Assembly (NCBI RefSeq): GCF_018324685.1
Contig: NZ_AP023354.1
Coordinates: forward strand, 806,001 to 870,000
Direction: 5' to 3'
From: Actinocatenispora sera
GTDB taxonomy: Bacteria > Actinomycetota > Actinomycetes > Mycobacteriales > Micromonosporaceae
Length of the DNA: 64,000 nt
Shown here piece by piece: positions 17,222 through 29,720 of the stretch. Within the stretch, counting starts at the first letter, position 1. Every line of letters starts with the position of its first letter. The translations under genes were made by a program, and so were the position numbers. The notes under the pieces were generated by a model. The model saw only the letters and a program-made list of their open reading frames with translations, did not search any database and was not told the DNA's origin.

Positions 17222-17636
17222 TCACGAGCTCGGTGCGTAGCCGGTCACGACCCGCTGCTCGGCGCTCAGGTGCCGACCGACCTGGGCCACGATCCGGGTC
17301 ATGGAGAACGCCACGTTGCCGAGGTTGACGTCCTCGGCCGGGGTGAGCAGCACCAGGCAGGCGTTCTGCCCGGCGGAGATGATGAACAGGATCCGGTCCT
17401 GCATCTCGATCATCGTCTGCTGCACCGGCCCGCCGTCGACGTACTCGGACTGGGTGATCGCGCGGGACAGGCTGGCCAGCCCGGAGCACTGCGCGGCGAG
17501 CTGGTCGCCGGCGTTCTTGGACAGGCCGCTGGACCGCTGGATGATCAGGCCGTCGGTCGACACCACCGCGGCGCAGACCCCCTCGACGTCCTCGACGAGC
17601 CGATCCAGCAGGTGCACCAGGTGCGGATTCATGACG

Positions 17637-17644
<8 letters not shown>
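17222..17644 (-). CDS. cvnB: Roadblock/LC7-domain protein (CvnB), conservon 1
   Basis: This 140-aa Roadblock/LC7 protein is of the MglB-like type that acts as GTPase-activating or scaffold partner of the small GTPase. The core AAVVSTDGLIIQRSSGL and the later 'ACLVLLTPAEDVNLGNVAFSM' are characteristic. Its start codon overlaps the cvnA stop by 8 bp, showing translational coupling. It is cytoplasmic. Confidence 0.93.
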
Positions 17645-20597
<2,953 letters not shown>

Positions 20598-21129
20598 GAT
20601 GCTCCACAACACGGCCGGTAACGGACATCATGCTGATTCCGTGGTGAGGTGCGCACGGCCCCGTTCAATTCGGACGAAGCCCGCACCCTACTCACGGACA
20701 GGTTGTTCGCGCCACACCCTGTCAGCCCTTCGACGGCCAGGATCGGACCGCCTGTGCGACGCGCCCACTCGCCGGGCATGGCCAGGGGTCGGGAAGCGAA
20801 CGCGGGACGCGCCCTCCCCTCGGGCCGCAGCCGGCCGCCGAGCGTCCGCTCCGCCAGGACTCGAACGCGCCCGATTCCGACCTCTCTCTCGGATATCGCC
20901 AGTATCGTACATAAGTTGATCTTGCTAGGCCTCGCTACGCGCCGGTATCCTCGGCCTTCGCGTCGGTTGGCCCTCGTGGCCGCCCCCGCAGCCACCCTCC
21001 CGACGAACGGGAAGATTACGGGCCGAACGGCTCAGGATCAACGTGACCCCCGAACGACCCGTGGCGTAGCGCACAGCTGCGCCACCGCCCCTGGCCCCGC
21101 CGCGGCGCCCGGAGCAGGGTGACCACGAG
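20598..21129. promoter_or_regulatory. Divergent intergenic region between cvnA and the MFS gene
   Basis: About 530 bp without a credible gene. A local AT-rich patch at 20888-20932 contains TACGAT (minus strand, 20909-20904), a plausible -10 for the cvnABCD operon, giving a long leader of about 300 nt. No clear -35 or terminator is seen. Confidence 0.35.
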
Positions 21130-22395
21130 ATGACCAGACCCGTGACGCTGTGGCGCATCGCGCCCGCGGTGTTCCTGCCCACACTGCTGTTCGAGACCGG
21201 GCAGGGCGCGATCACCCCCATCGTGGCGCTCAACGCCCGCGAGCTCGGCGGCTCGTTCGGCGTCGCCGCCCTGGTACTGGCACTGCTCGGGCTCGGCCAG
21301 ATCGCCGGCGACGTACCGGCCGGGATCCTCGCCGCCCGGCTCGGCGACCGGAAGGCGATGCTGGTCGCGTCGGGGGTCGCGGTCGTCACGCTGACCGGCT
21401 GCCTGCTCGCCCGCGACGTGCTCGTCCTGATCCCCTGCGTCGCCGCAACCGGCATGACCAACTCGGTGTTCAACCTGGCCCGGCAGTCGTACCTGACCGA
21501 GGCGATCCCGGCCCGGCTGCGCGCCCGGGCGCTGTCCACCCTCGGCGGTACGGCCCGGATCGGTGCGTTCTTCGGCCCGTTCGTCGGCGCCGCGGTGCTG
21601 CACGGCGGCGCGCCGGCGCGGGACGCGTACTGGGTCGGGTTGGTGGCGACGGTGGCCGCCGGGCTGGTGGTGCTGCTGGTGCGCGATGTGTCCGGCGCGA
21701 CACCCGAGCGGAGGGCTGCGCCGACCACGACCCGAGCAGTACTGGCCTCGCACCGTCAGGTGTTCGCCACGCTGGGCATGGCGGTACTGATGGTCAGTGC
21801 GGTACGGGCGACCCGGCAGACGGTGCTTCCGCTGTGGGCCGACCACATCGGGCTCGACGCCTCGACCACCAGCCTGGTGTTCGGCATCGCCGGCGCGGTC
21901 GACATGCTGCTGTTCTATCCGTCCGGCCGGGTGATGGACCGGTTCGGCCGGCTGCCGGTCGCGGTGCCGTCGATGCTGATCCTGGGGTTGAGCGAGGCCG
22001 CGCTGCCGCTGACGCACGGCGTGCTGGCGTTGACCCTGGTGGCGATGGCGATGGGGTTCGGCAACGGGATCGGCAGCGGCATCCTGATGACGCTCGGTGC
22101 CGACGTGGCGCCGCCGGGGGCGCGCTCCCAGTTCCTCGGGATCTGGCGGTTGTGCGCGGACTCCGGCAACGCGGGCGGGCCGCTGGTGGTGTCCGCGGTC
22201 GCCGCGCTGGGCAGCCTCGCCGGCGGCATCGTGACGATGGGCGCGGTCGGGCTGGCCGCCGCGGCGGCGTTGATCCACTGGGTACCCCGCTACTCGCCGT
22301 GGGCCCATCCCGGCACCATGGCCCGGTACGCGGCGAGCCGGACGGCCGAGACGGAGCCCGCCGGTCCCGACGGCTCCCGCTGCTCGCCCCGCTGA
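21130..22395 (+). CDS. Major facilitator superfamily transporter
   Basis: This 421-aa protein has about 12 hydrophobic helices. The loop 2-3 signature AARLGDRKAM and its pseudo-repeat 'SGRVMDRFGRLPVAV' in the second half are typical of drug-efflux MFS proteins. The C-terminal tail of about 35 residues is hydrophilic. The start is ATG at 21130 with a weak GAG-rich upstream region. It is convergent with the TetR gene, so no regulator is obvious. The substrate is unknown. Confidence 0.9.
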   Translation: MTRPVTLWRIAPAVFLPTLLFETGQGAITPIVALNARELGGSFGVAALVLALLGLGQIAGDVPAGILAARLGDRKAMLVASGVAVVTLTGCLLARDVLVLIPCVAATGMTNSVFNLARQSYLTEAIPARLRARALSTLGGTARIGAFFGPFVGAAVLHGGAPARDAYWVGLVATVAAGLVVLLVRDVSGATPERRAAPTTTRAVLASHRQVFATLGMAVLMVSAVRATRQTVLPLWADHIGLDASTTSLVFGIAGAVDMLLFYPSGRVMDRFGRLPVAVPSMLILGLSEAALPLTHGVLALTLVAMAMGFGNGIGSGILMTLGADVAPPGARSQFLGIWRLCADSGNAGGPLVVSAVAALGSLAGGIVTMGAVGLAAAAALIHWVPRYSPWAHPGTMARYAASRTAETEPAGPDGSRCSPR

Positions 22396-22426
22396 GCGAG
22401 CCCCGAGGCTTGGCGGCGGCGCCGGG

Positions 22427-23038
22427 TCAGGCGCGGACGCCGTGGATCATCGCGGCCGCGTACGCGCCGGCCGCGTCCCGGGTGACCCGGTCCGGCGGCA
22501 CGGACAACAGCGCGAGCAGCGCCCCGCCGTACAGCGCCTGCAGGGTGGGGACCGCGGCCGGCGGGATCGGCAGCTCGTACTCCCGGTGGTAGGCAGCCGT
22601 GTCCCGGGCGGCCCGGGCCACCAGCGCGCCGAGCGTGTCGGCGAGTTCGGGCCGGCGGCGCAGCTCGCCCTGCAGTTCGAAGAGCGCGAGGTAGCGGTCG
22701 CGTTCGGCGGTGGCCGCGTGGAACAGCGAGCCGGCGATCAGGTCGACCGCCTCGGCGAGCGTGCCGCGCCGCCGCCGGCCGGCGCGGGACTGCTCGGTCT
22801 GGCTGTGCATGTCCTCATGGTGGCGCTCGACCAGTTGCTCGGCGACGGCGACGAGCAGCGCGTCCCGGCTGGGGAAGTAGTTGGAGGTGGTACCGGTTGG
22901 CACGCCGGCCTGCCGGTCGACCGAGCGGTGGGTGAGTCCGTGCAACCCCTGCGCGACGACGAGTTCGGTCGCCGCGGTCGCCAGCACGCGGCGGCGGGCG
23001 GCGTTGGGTGGTGGCACCCGCCCAGCGTATGGCACCAT
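22427..23038 (-). CDS. TetR-family transcriptional regulator
   Basis: This protein of about 203 aa has an N-terminal helix-turn-helix (about residues 18-60; 'LTHRSVDRQAGVPTGTTSNY', then FPSRDALL) and a helical ligand-binding domain. It is divergent from the FAD monooxygenase with only about 35 bp between start codons, the classical layout for a repressor of its neighbour. ATG at 23038 has no ribosome site and a TATAT stretch lies just upstream, so translation is probably leaderless; a GTG at 23017 is an alternative. Confidence 0.88.
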   Translation of the reverse strand: MVPYAGRVPPPNAARRRVLATAATELVVAQGLHGLTHRSVDRQAGVPTGTTSNYFPSRDALLVAVAEQLVERHHEDMHSQTEQSRAGRRRRGTLAEAVDLIAGSLFHAATAERDRYLALFELQGELRRRPELADTLGALVARAARDTAAYHREYELPIPPAAVPTLQALYGGALLALLSVPPDRVTRDAAGAYAAAMIHGVRA

Positions 23039-23072
23039 CGATATACAACGATCGTAGTGAATGGAATCGATC
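23035..23072. promoter_or_regulatory. Shared promoter/operator of TetR and monooxygenase genes
   Basis: This short AT-rich spacer has ATCGAT at 23037-23042 and again at 23066-23071, giving an approximate dyad spanning the whole spacer. It is a plausible TetR operator overlapping both promoters. Confidence 0.4.
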
Positions 23073-24386
23073 ATGGACATCTGCGTGGTGGGCGCCGGCA
23101 TCGGCGGCCTCGCCCTGGCACACGGGCTGCTCGCCGACGGCCACCGGGTCCGGGTGCTGGAACGCGCCGCCGGCCCCACCCGCAGCGGGGCCGCGGTGAC
23201 GATCTTCAGCAACGGCGCCGCCGCCCTCGCCGGCCTCGGCGTCGACCTCGGCACCGCGGTACGCGGCACGTCGACACCGGGCCGCACCGCCGCCCGCGGC
23301 ACGTCGACACCGGGCCGCACCGCCGCGCCCGGCACATCGACGTCGAGTGCTACTGAGCCCGGCCCTTCGGCGCCGGCCGGGGGCGCTGCCCCGAGCGGAC
23401 CGGCCACGGTCGGCGGTGCGCCGCTCGGGGCACCGATCGAGACGCTGGCGTCGGTCGACGCCGGCGGTCGGCGGATCATGCGGGCCGACCTCACCGTGCT
23501 CTGGCGGCGTACCGGCCAGCAGGTGCGGACGATGCCGCGGGCCGAGCTGATCGACCGCCTCACCGCCGGCCTGCCCGCCGGCACCATCCGGTACGACGCG
23601 CCGGTCGGGTCGGTGCGCACCGACCCGGACGGCGCCGAGGTGGTCTCCGCCGCCGGCACCGACCGGTACGACGTGGTGGTGGGCGCCGACGGGCACCGGT
23701 CCGCGGTGCGGTGCAGCGTGTTGTCGCCGGAGCCGGCCGCCGAGGTCGGCTGGGACACCTGGCAGGGGCTCACCGAGGTACTGTCGTCCATCGCCGGCGG
23801 TCGCACCGGCCTGCTGGCCGTCGGTACCGCCGGGCTGGTCGGGATGATGCCGGCCGGGCAGGGCCGTACCCAGTGGTGGTTCGACGTTCGCCGGGGCGCG
23901 GGGCCGGAGCCGGCCGGTACCGGCACCGTCGGCTGGCTGCGGCGGCTCTTCGCCGGGTACGCCGAGCCGGTGCCGGAGCTGCTCGCCGGCATCACCGATG
24001 CCGACATCGGGCGCTACCCGCACGTGCTGCACCGGGTACCGGACCGCTGGGGTTCCGGGCCGACGACGCTGGTCGGGGACGCGGCGCACGCGTTCCCGCC
24101 GTCCCAGGCGCAGGGCGCGAACCAGGCGCTCGAGGACGCCTGGCTGCTGCGCCGGGCGCTGCACGGGGACCGGGGCGATGCCGCGAGCGCGCTGCGCCGG
24201 TACGAGCGGCTGCGGGTGCCGCACGTGCGGCTGGTGTCCCGGATGGCGGCCTCCGAGCGGACCAACCTGCCGGTGCCGCCGCCGCTGGCGCTGCTCGCCC
24301 GGCTCGCCCCGCCGCGCGCCGGCGGGTACGCCTACCTGCGGCTGCTCCGCCGGTTCAGCAGCGTCCTGGCGAACGAGCGCCCCTGA
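23073..24386 (+). CDS. FAD-dependent monooxygenase with an in-frame repeat insert
   Basis: This protein of about 437 aa is of the PHBH-type class A flavin monooxygenase family. It has GAGIGG (FAD ADP-binding, residues 7-12), VVGADGHRSAVR (DG motif) and LVGDAAHAFPP (GD motif that binds the FAD ribityl). Between the first FAD-binding strand region and the substrate domain lies an unusual low-complexity stretch of about 55 residues rich in Gly, Thr, Pro and Ala, made partly of a 33-bp tandem repeat. ATG at 23073 follows GGAA by eight bases; an ATG at 23061 is in frame. It is likely controlled by the divergent TetR. Confidence 0.88.
   Translation: MDICVVGAGIGGLALAHGLLADGHRVRVLERAAGPTRSGAAVTIFSNGAAALAGLGVDLGTAVRGTSTPGRTAARGTSTPGRTAAPGTSTSSATEPGPSAPAGGAAPSGPATVGGAPLGAPIETLASVDAGGRRIMRADLTVLWRRTGQQVRTMPRAELIDRLTAGLPAGTIRYDAPVGSVRTDPDGAEVVSAAGTDRYDVVVGADGHRSAVRCSVLSPEPAAEVGWDTWQGLTEVLSSIAGGRTGLLAVGTAGLVGMMPAGQGRTQWWFDVRRGAGPEPAGTGTVGWLRRLFAGYAEPVPELLAGITDADIGRYPHVLHRVPDRWGSGPTTLVGDAAHAFPPSQAQGANQALEDAWLLRRALHGDRGDAASALRRYERLRVPHVRLVSRMAASERTNLPVPPPLALLARLAPPRAGGYAYLRLLRRFSSVLANERP
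23262..23340. repeat. 33-bp tandem repeat within the monooxygenase gene
   Basis: Copies start at 23262 and 23295, with a degenerate third at 23328. Each encodes RGTSTPGRTAA-like residues. The length is a multiple of three, so the frame is kept. Confidence 0.9.
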
Positions 24387-24446
24387 CCCGCACGTTGCCC
24401 GGCGCCGTACCGATGAGTGCGGCGGGTCCGGGCCGTCTGACCTGAC

Positions 24447-25588
24447 ATGCAGACACGCGAGCCGGACTTTCCGGCGATCTGGCGGCTACTGGACGAGCAG
24501 GTCACGGCGGGGCGGCTGCCCGGCTACGTGGCGGCGGTACGGCTCCGGGGGAGGTCGAGGTGCATGCCGGCGGCCGGACCGCGGTCGAACCGGACAGCGC
24601 GCCGATGGCCGAGGACACCCAGTTCCGCATCGCGTCGGTCACCAAACCGATCGGGGCCGCGCTCACCCTCGGGCTGGTACACGAGGGGCTGCTCGGGCTG
24701 GACGACCCGGTCACCGAGTGGCTGCCCGAGCTCGCCGGCCACCGGGTACTGACCGCGCCGGACGCGCCGCTGACCAGCACCGTCCCGGCGGTACGGGAGA
24801 TCACCGTGCGGGACCTGCTCACCATGCGCAGTGGTTGGGGCGTGATCTTCGAGCCGACCCCGCTGCAGCGCGAGATGGCGCGCCAGCAGGTGTCTCCGGG
24901 CCCGCTGACGCCGCCGATGACCGGGGACGAGTTCGTGGCCCGGATCGGCGCGCTGCCGGCGGCGTGCCAGCCCGGCGCCGGCTGGCTGTACGACACCAGC
25001 ATGGATCTGCTCGGCGTGGCGCTGGAGCGGGCCACCGGTACGTCCCTGGCCCGGCTGGTCGCCGACCGGATCACCGGACCGCTCGGGCTGGCCTCGACCG
25101 GGTTCCGGGCGACCGACCCGGCGCGGCTCGCCACCGCGTACCTGCCGGGGCCGGACGGGCTCACCGTCCTCGACCCGCCGGACGGCATGTTCGCGGCCGA
25201 GCCGACGTTCCGTGAGCTGAGCTCGGGACTGGTGTCGACCGCGCCGGACCTGCTGCGCTGCTTCACCGCGCTGGCCGACGGCGGCGCGCCGATCCTGCCC
25301 GCGGCATCGGTCGAGGCGATGACCACCGAGGCGATCACCCCGGCGCAACGCGACCAGGGCGTACCGATCCTCGGCCCCGGCCTGTCCTGGGGCCTGGGTA
25401 CCGGCGTGGAGATCGCCGCCGCGGAGCCCTGGCAGGCGCCGGGCGCCTGGGGTTGGACCGGCGGTACCGGCACGACGGTCCGGGTCGACCCCAGCCGCGA
25501 GCTCGTCGGCGTGCTGCTCACCCAGCGCGGCATGGCCGGCCCGCAGGACGGCTTCGACTCGTTCTGGTCCGCGGTCGCCACCGCGTGA
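24447..25588 (+). pseudogene. Serine hydrolase, beta-lactamase/class C-like, with a frameshift
   Basis: A beta-lactamase-family serine hydrolase of about 380 residues is split over two frames. From ATG 24447 the frame reads MQTREPDFPAIWRLLDEQ... up to VAAVRLRG, then the homology continues one frame over as GEVEVHAGG... to the stop at 25588. The break falls in a run of five G (24547-24551); a sixth G would restore one frame. The second part carries the catalytic SVTK (SxxK) and a Tyr motif in LYDTS. Without the shift, translation could only start internally (GTG 24560), losing the first strand but keeping SVTK. It could be a true mutation or a sequencing error in a homopolymer. Confidence 0.8.
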
Positions 25589-25600
25589 GCGCGCGGGCCG

Positions 25601-25732
25601 CGGCCCTCAGCCGGTTGCCGGCGCGGTCGACCTGCCCGACGAGATCGGCGACCCTCGCCGGGGTGAGCGGCCCTCAGCCGGTTGGGCGCGGTCGACCTGC
25701 GCGACGAGGTCGGCGATCCTCGCCGGGGTGAG
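25601..25732. repeat. 67-bp tandem duplication at the 3' end of the GH3 gene
   Basis: Copy 1 is 25601-25667 and copy 2 is 25668-25732, about 90 percent alike by eye, both starting CGGCCCTCAGCCGGTT. The copies differ by a 2-nt indel, so the stop codon read in the outer copy is out of frame in the inner one. Confidence 0.85.
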
Positions 25733-27916
25733 GCCGACCGGGAACGTCGCGAGCTTGACCAGCGGCAGCGAGCGGGCCAGCGCGACCAGCGCCGGGTCGA
25801 GCGGCTGGCCGTCGAGAGCCGGGGCGAGCGCGGCAGCGAGCAGCGGGCCGCCGACCGGGTGCGCCAGCCACTCGGTCACGGTGGACATCGGCCCGACCGG
25901 CGGGACGTACCCGTCGCCGGGCGTGGTCAGCTCGGCGCGCAGCCGGATGTCCCGGGACGAGGCGCCGATCTCGACGGTGAACCGGCCCGCGGTGACCTGC
26001 CAGTCGCCCCGCGGTACCGACCATTCGGCGAGGTCACGCGGACCGATCTCGAACCGGACCGGGGCCGACTCGCCCGGTGCGAGGCCCACCTTGGCGAAGC
26101 CGCGCAGTTCGTGCCGCGGCCGGTCACCGGGGAACGCGAGGTAGAGCTGGGCGACCTCGTGGCCGAACCGGTCGCCGGTGTTGGTCACCGTCACCTCGAT
26201 CTGCCAGCAGTTCTCGCCGGTGGCCCGCACGACCAGGTCGCGGTGGTCGAACGTGGTGTAGCTCAGGCCGTGCCCGAACGGGTACGCCACCTCGCGCTCG
26301 ACCGTGTCGAAGAAGCGGTAGCCGACGTAGCGGCCCTCGCCGTACCGGACGTGCCCGTCCCGGCCCGGGAAGTGCAGGTACGAGGGGGTGTCGGCGAGCC
26401 GCAGCGGGATCGTCTCGGTGAGCCGGCCGGCCGGCGCGTGCACCCCGAACAGCAGCTCGGCCAGCGCGGTGCCGCCGGCCTGGCCGGGCAGGAAACCCGC
26501 CAGGATCGCCGAGGTGTCCCACCACCCGTCCGGCGACAGCACGCCGCCGCTGGCGAGCACCAGGACGACCCGGGTACCCGTGGCGGTGACCCGGCGCAGC
26601 AGGTCGAGCTGATCGGCCGGTAGGTCGATGCTCGTCCGGTCGACGCCCTCCGACTCGGCGGCCTCCGGCAGGCCGAGGAACACCACGGCGACGTCGGCCG
26701 CGGCCGCGGTGGTGACGGCGGCGCCGGCCAGCTCGGCATCCGCCGTACCGTCGAGGCGGTAGCCGGCGGCGAAGGTCAGCTCGGTGCGTTCCTCGGCGAG
26801 TCGCCGCAGTGCCGGCCAGGCGGCGTCCAGCGTCGTCGGCGTCACGTGCGAGCTGCCGCCGCCCTGGTAGCGGGGCGTCCGGGCAAGCTCGCCGAGCACC
26901 GCGATCCGTTGCGCCGCTGCCGGATCCAACGGCAGTACCGCGTCGTCGTTCTTCAGCAGCACCGCGCCGGCGCGGGCCACCTCGGCGGCCAGCGCGTGGT
27001 GCGCGTCGACGTCCCACCCGGCCGCCCCGGCACGCGCCGCGTCCACCGGCGTCCCGGCCGGCGCGGCGTCGGTCGCGTAGCGGTGGGCGAGGGCGGCGAC
27101 CCGGCCGGCCGCGGTGGCCACCGCCTCCGCGCTCAACTGTCCATTGTGGACAGCTTCGATGATCTGGTCGTCGGTGCCGGTCGGCGGCATCTCCAGGTCG
27201 AGGCCGGCGGCCAGCGCCGCAACCCGGTCGTTCACCGCGCCCCAGTCGGACACCACCACGCCGTCGAAGCCCCACTCGTCGCGCAGCAGTTCGGTCAGCA
27301 GCCACCGGTGCTGGCTCGCGTACGTGCCGTTGAGCTTGTTGTACGCACACATCACCGCCGCCGGCCGGGCCTCCCGCACGATCCGTTCGAACGCCGGGAG
27401 GTAGATCTCGCGCAGCGTCTGCTCGTCCACGTCGGCGTCGACCCGCAGCCGGTCGGTCTCCTGGTTGTTCGCCGCGAAGTGCTTGACGCAGGCGCCCACC
27501 CCGCCGGACTGGATGCCGGTGACCAGCGCGGCGCCGAGCACACCCGCGTGGTACGGGTCCTCGGCGAAGTACTCGAAGTTGCGGCCGCACAGCGGGGAAC
27601 GCTTGATGTTCACGCCGGGTCCGAGGACCACGCCGGCGCCGAGGGCGCGCGCCTCGACCGCGAGCGCCGCGCCGACCCGGCGGGCCAGCTCCGGATCCCA
27701 GGAGCAGCCGAGCGTCACCGCCGGCGGGAAGCAGGTGGCGGGGATGCTCTCGCTGATCCCGAGCGCGTCGGCAGAGTCCGGGTCCGGGCGGCGGATGCCG
27801 TGCGGGCCGTCCGATACGGTCAGCGCCGGTACCGCGCCGGGGACCGCGACGGTCTCCCACATCCCCGCGCCGGAGGTCAGCGACGCCTGTTCGGCCAGGC
27901 TGAGTTCGCGCACCAT
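25607..27916 (-). CDS. Glycoside hydrolase family 3 (beta-glucosidase-like)
   Basis: This 769-aa protein has the GH3 N-terminal barrel (about residues 20-320) with KHFAANNQETDR and the nucleophile Asp in VVVSDWGAV, the alpha/beta sandwich domain (about 330-540), and a fibronectin-III-like domain (about 580-690) starting after HGLSYTTF. There is no signal peptide, so it acts inside the cell on imported beta-glycosides. The start ATG at 27916 follows GGAAGGGGCGG. The last 20 residues come from a tandem duplication that removed the original stop. Confidence 0.93.
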   Translation of the reverse strand: MVRELSLAEQASLTSGAGMWETVAVPGAVPALTVSDGPHGIRRPDPDSADALGISESIPATCFPPAVTLGCSWDPELARRVGAALAVEARALGAGVVLGPGVNIKRSPLCGRNFEYFAEDPYHAGVLGAALVTGIQSGGVGACVKHFAANNQETDRLRVDADVDEQTLREIYLPAFERIVREARPAAVMCAYNKLNGTYASQHRWLLTELLRDEWGFDGVVVSDWGAVNDRVAALAAGLDLEMPPTGTDDQIIEAVHNGQLSAEAVATAAGRVAALAHRYATDAAPAGTPVDAARAGAAGWDVDAHHALAAEVARAGAVLLKNDDAVLPLDPAAAQRIAVLGELARTPRYQGGGSSHVTPTTLDAAWPALRRLAEERTELTFAAGYRLDGTADAELAGAAVTTAAAADVAVVFLGLPEAAESEGVDRTSIDLPADQLDLLRRVTATGTRVVLVLASGGVLSPDGWWDTSAILAGFLPGQAGGTALAELLFGVHAPAGRLTETIPLRLADTPSYLHFPGRDGHVRYGEGRYVGYRFFDTVEREVAYPFGHGLSYTTFDHRDLVVRATGENCWQIEVTVTNTGDRFGHEVAQLYLAFPGDRPRHELRGFAKVGLAPGESAPVRFEIGPRDLAEWSVPRGDWQVTAGRFTVEIGASSRDIRLRAELTTPGDGYVPPVGPMSTVTEWLAHPVGGPLLAAALAPALDGQPLDPALVALARSLPLVKLATFPVGLTPARIADLVAQVDRAQPAEGRSPRRGSPISSGRSTAPATG

Positions 27917-28147
27917 CGACCGCCCCTTCCGTGGTACCGCCGCGACACGCAGGCGGTACCCGCAGCATGGCCGGCCGGCAGCCGGCCCGCAACGGCCCCG
28001 GTGCGACCGGTACCCGGGCTGCTCCGTGGGCCGTCCGCGGGCGCCGACCGGCGGCGAGCTGTGCGCAACGGACGATGCGCGGCCAGCGGCAGCGGCGCCG
28101 CTGCGCCGCGGAGGCGCGACGGCGGGCGGCGCGCGGCGGCGCGGCGG

Positions 28148-29719
28148 TCAGTGGGCGGCGGCGCGGCGTGGTGGCGCCAGGTTTTGGCGGGCCGCGCCGG
28201 CCAGATCGCGGGCGCGTTCCAGCAGCGTGTAGTCGTGCCGGGCGACGCCGGCCGCGACCGCGGCGTCCAGGTCGTGGTCGTACCGCTGGAGCAGGGTGTC
28301 GAAGTCCCGGCGCACCGGCTCGTACGCCTCGTAGCCGAAGGACCGGTGCAGCCGGGGGAACAGCGGCTTGTACAGCCGGGCCCGCTCGTGCAGCCCGGAC
28401 GAGTAGGACAGCGGGTTCTTCGGCCGGCGCAGCACGTACTCGGGCAGCACGTCGGCGAACGCCCGCCGGACGATCCACTTCTCCCGGCCGTCCCGCCGCT
28501 TCAGCTCGACCGGCAGCCGCATCGCGAGCCGCACGAGCGCGAGGTCCAGGAACGGGATGCGGGTCTCGACGCCCTGGCCCATGCTGGCCCGGTCCACCCG
28601 TTGCAGCTCGGTCCGGCACAGGTTGCGGATCTTGTGCAGGAACAGCCGGCGGGCCGCCGCCGGGCCGACCCGGTGGTACATGTCGTAGCCGCCGAACAGC
28701 TCGTCCGAGCCGTCGCCGGTGAGCACCACCTTGACCCCGGCATCCCGGATCCGGCGGAACAGCGGCACCGACACGACCGCGTTGATGATGTCGCCGTACT
28801 CGGTCAGTTCGCCGATCCGGATCGCCTCCCGGATCTCGGCCAGTCGTACCTGCCGCGGGTCGAGCTCGATCACCTCGTGCGGCACGCCGAGGTCGGCGGT
28901 GACCCGGCGGGCGTAGTCGAGGTCCTCGCTGCCGGGTGCGCCGATGGTGAACGCGACGCAGTCCGGATGCCACCGCTTGACGTGCAGCAGGGTGAGCGTG
29001 CTGTCCAGCCCGCCGGAGAGCACCACGCCGACGGTGAGGTCGGTGTCCAGCCGTACCCGGATGCTGTCGCGCAACGTCTCCCGCACGGCGGCGGCCGCCT
29101 CGTCCGCATCGGTGATCGGCGCCTCGTCCGCGCCGAGGGCGAGCAGGTCCACGTACGGCGCGAGCTTCGGCGGCTCGCCCGGGGCGGCCCAACCGTGCTC
29201 GCCGGGGCCGACCTCGGTGATCCGGCCACCGGCCGGCACCAGCGCCTTCACCTCGGAGCCGACGTGCAGCCGGCCGCCCTCGGCCGACCAGTACAGCGGC
29301 TTGACGCCGAGCGGGTCGCGGGCCAGGTAGGTGCGCCGGGTGGGCAGCTCGACGATCGCGAACGCGAACTCGCCGCGCAGCCGGTGCACCGCGGTCTCGC
29401 CCCAGGCGAGAAACGCCTCCAGCACGACCTCGGTGTCGGACTCGGTGCGCAGCGTCCGGCCGAGCCGCGCCAGCTCGGCGTGCAGCTCGCGGTGGTTGAA
29501 GATCTCGCCGTTGTAGCAGAGCAGGTACCGGCCGTCGGCCGACACCCACGGCTGCACGGCGCGTTCCCGGTCGACGATGTGCAGCCGCTGGGTGCCGGCC
29601 AGTACGTCGTCGTGCCGGAGCAGTTCGGTGGTCTCGCCGCGCGGCTCGATCGCGCCGATCATCCGGCGAAACGTCGTCTCGTCGGCGCCGGCGCCGACCG
29701 TCACCACGATGCCGCACAC
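28148..29719 (-). CDS. asnB: Asparagine synthase (glutamine-hydrolysing) family
   Basis: This 523-aa protein has an N-terminal class II glutaminase domain with the nucleophile Cys directly after the start residue (MCGIVVTVG) and ends in a synthetase domain with PP-loop SGGLDSTL (about residue 235) and TGDGSDELFGGY. Both active sites look intact. It is smaller than housekeeping AsnB of actinomycetes (about 610-640 aa). The start is GTG at 29719, one base after the stop of the M15-like gene, so the two are coupled. It may amidate an aspartate or another carboxylate, for example in peptidoglycan-related or secondary metabolism. Confidence 0.9.
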   Translation of the reverse strand: MCGIVVTVGAGADETTFRRMIGAIEPRGETTELLRHDDVLAGTQRLHIVDRERAVQPWVSADGRYLLCYNGEIFNHRELHAELARLGRTLRTESDTEVVLEAFLAWGETAVHRLRGEFAFAIVELPTRRTYLARDPLGVKPLYWSAEGGRLHVGSEVKALVPAGGRITEVGPGEHGWAAPGEPPKLAPYVDLLALGADEAPITDADEAAAAVRETLRDSIRVRLDTDLTVGVVLSGGLDSTLTLLHVKRWHPDCVAFTIGAPGSEDLDYARRVTADLGVPHEVIELDPRQVRLAEIREAIRIGELTEYGDIINAVVSVPLFRRIRDAGVKVVLTGDGSDELFGGYDMYHRVGPAAARRLFLHKIRNLCRTELQRVDRASMGQGVETRIPFLDLALVRLAMRLPVELKRRDGREKWIVRRAFADVLPEYVLRRPKNPLSYSSGLHERARLYKPLFPRLHRSFGYEAYEPVRRDFDTLLQRYDHDLDAAVAAGVARHDYTLLERARDLAGAARQNLAPPRRAAAH

Positions 29720-29720
29720 G

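Noticed and set aside
20649-21122. Plus-strand frame before the MFS gene
   Set aside because: Low-complexity Arg/Pro/Ala translation without a ribosome site. The stretch reads better as the cvnA/MFS promoter region.
26124-29717. Long minus-strand frame of about 1200 codons overlapping GH3 and asnB
   Set aside because: It spans two well-supported genes in another frame, and its Arg/Gly-rich text matches no family.
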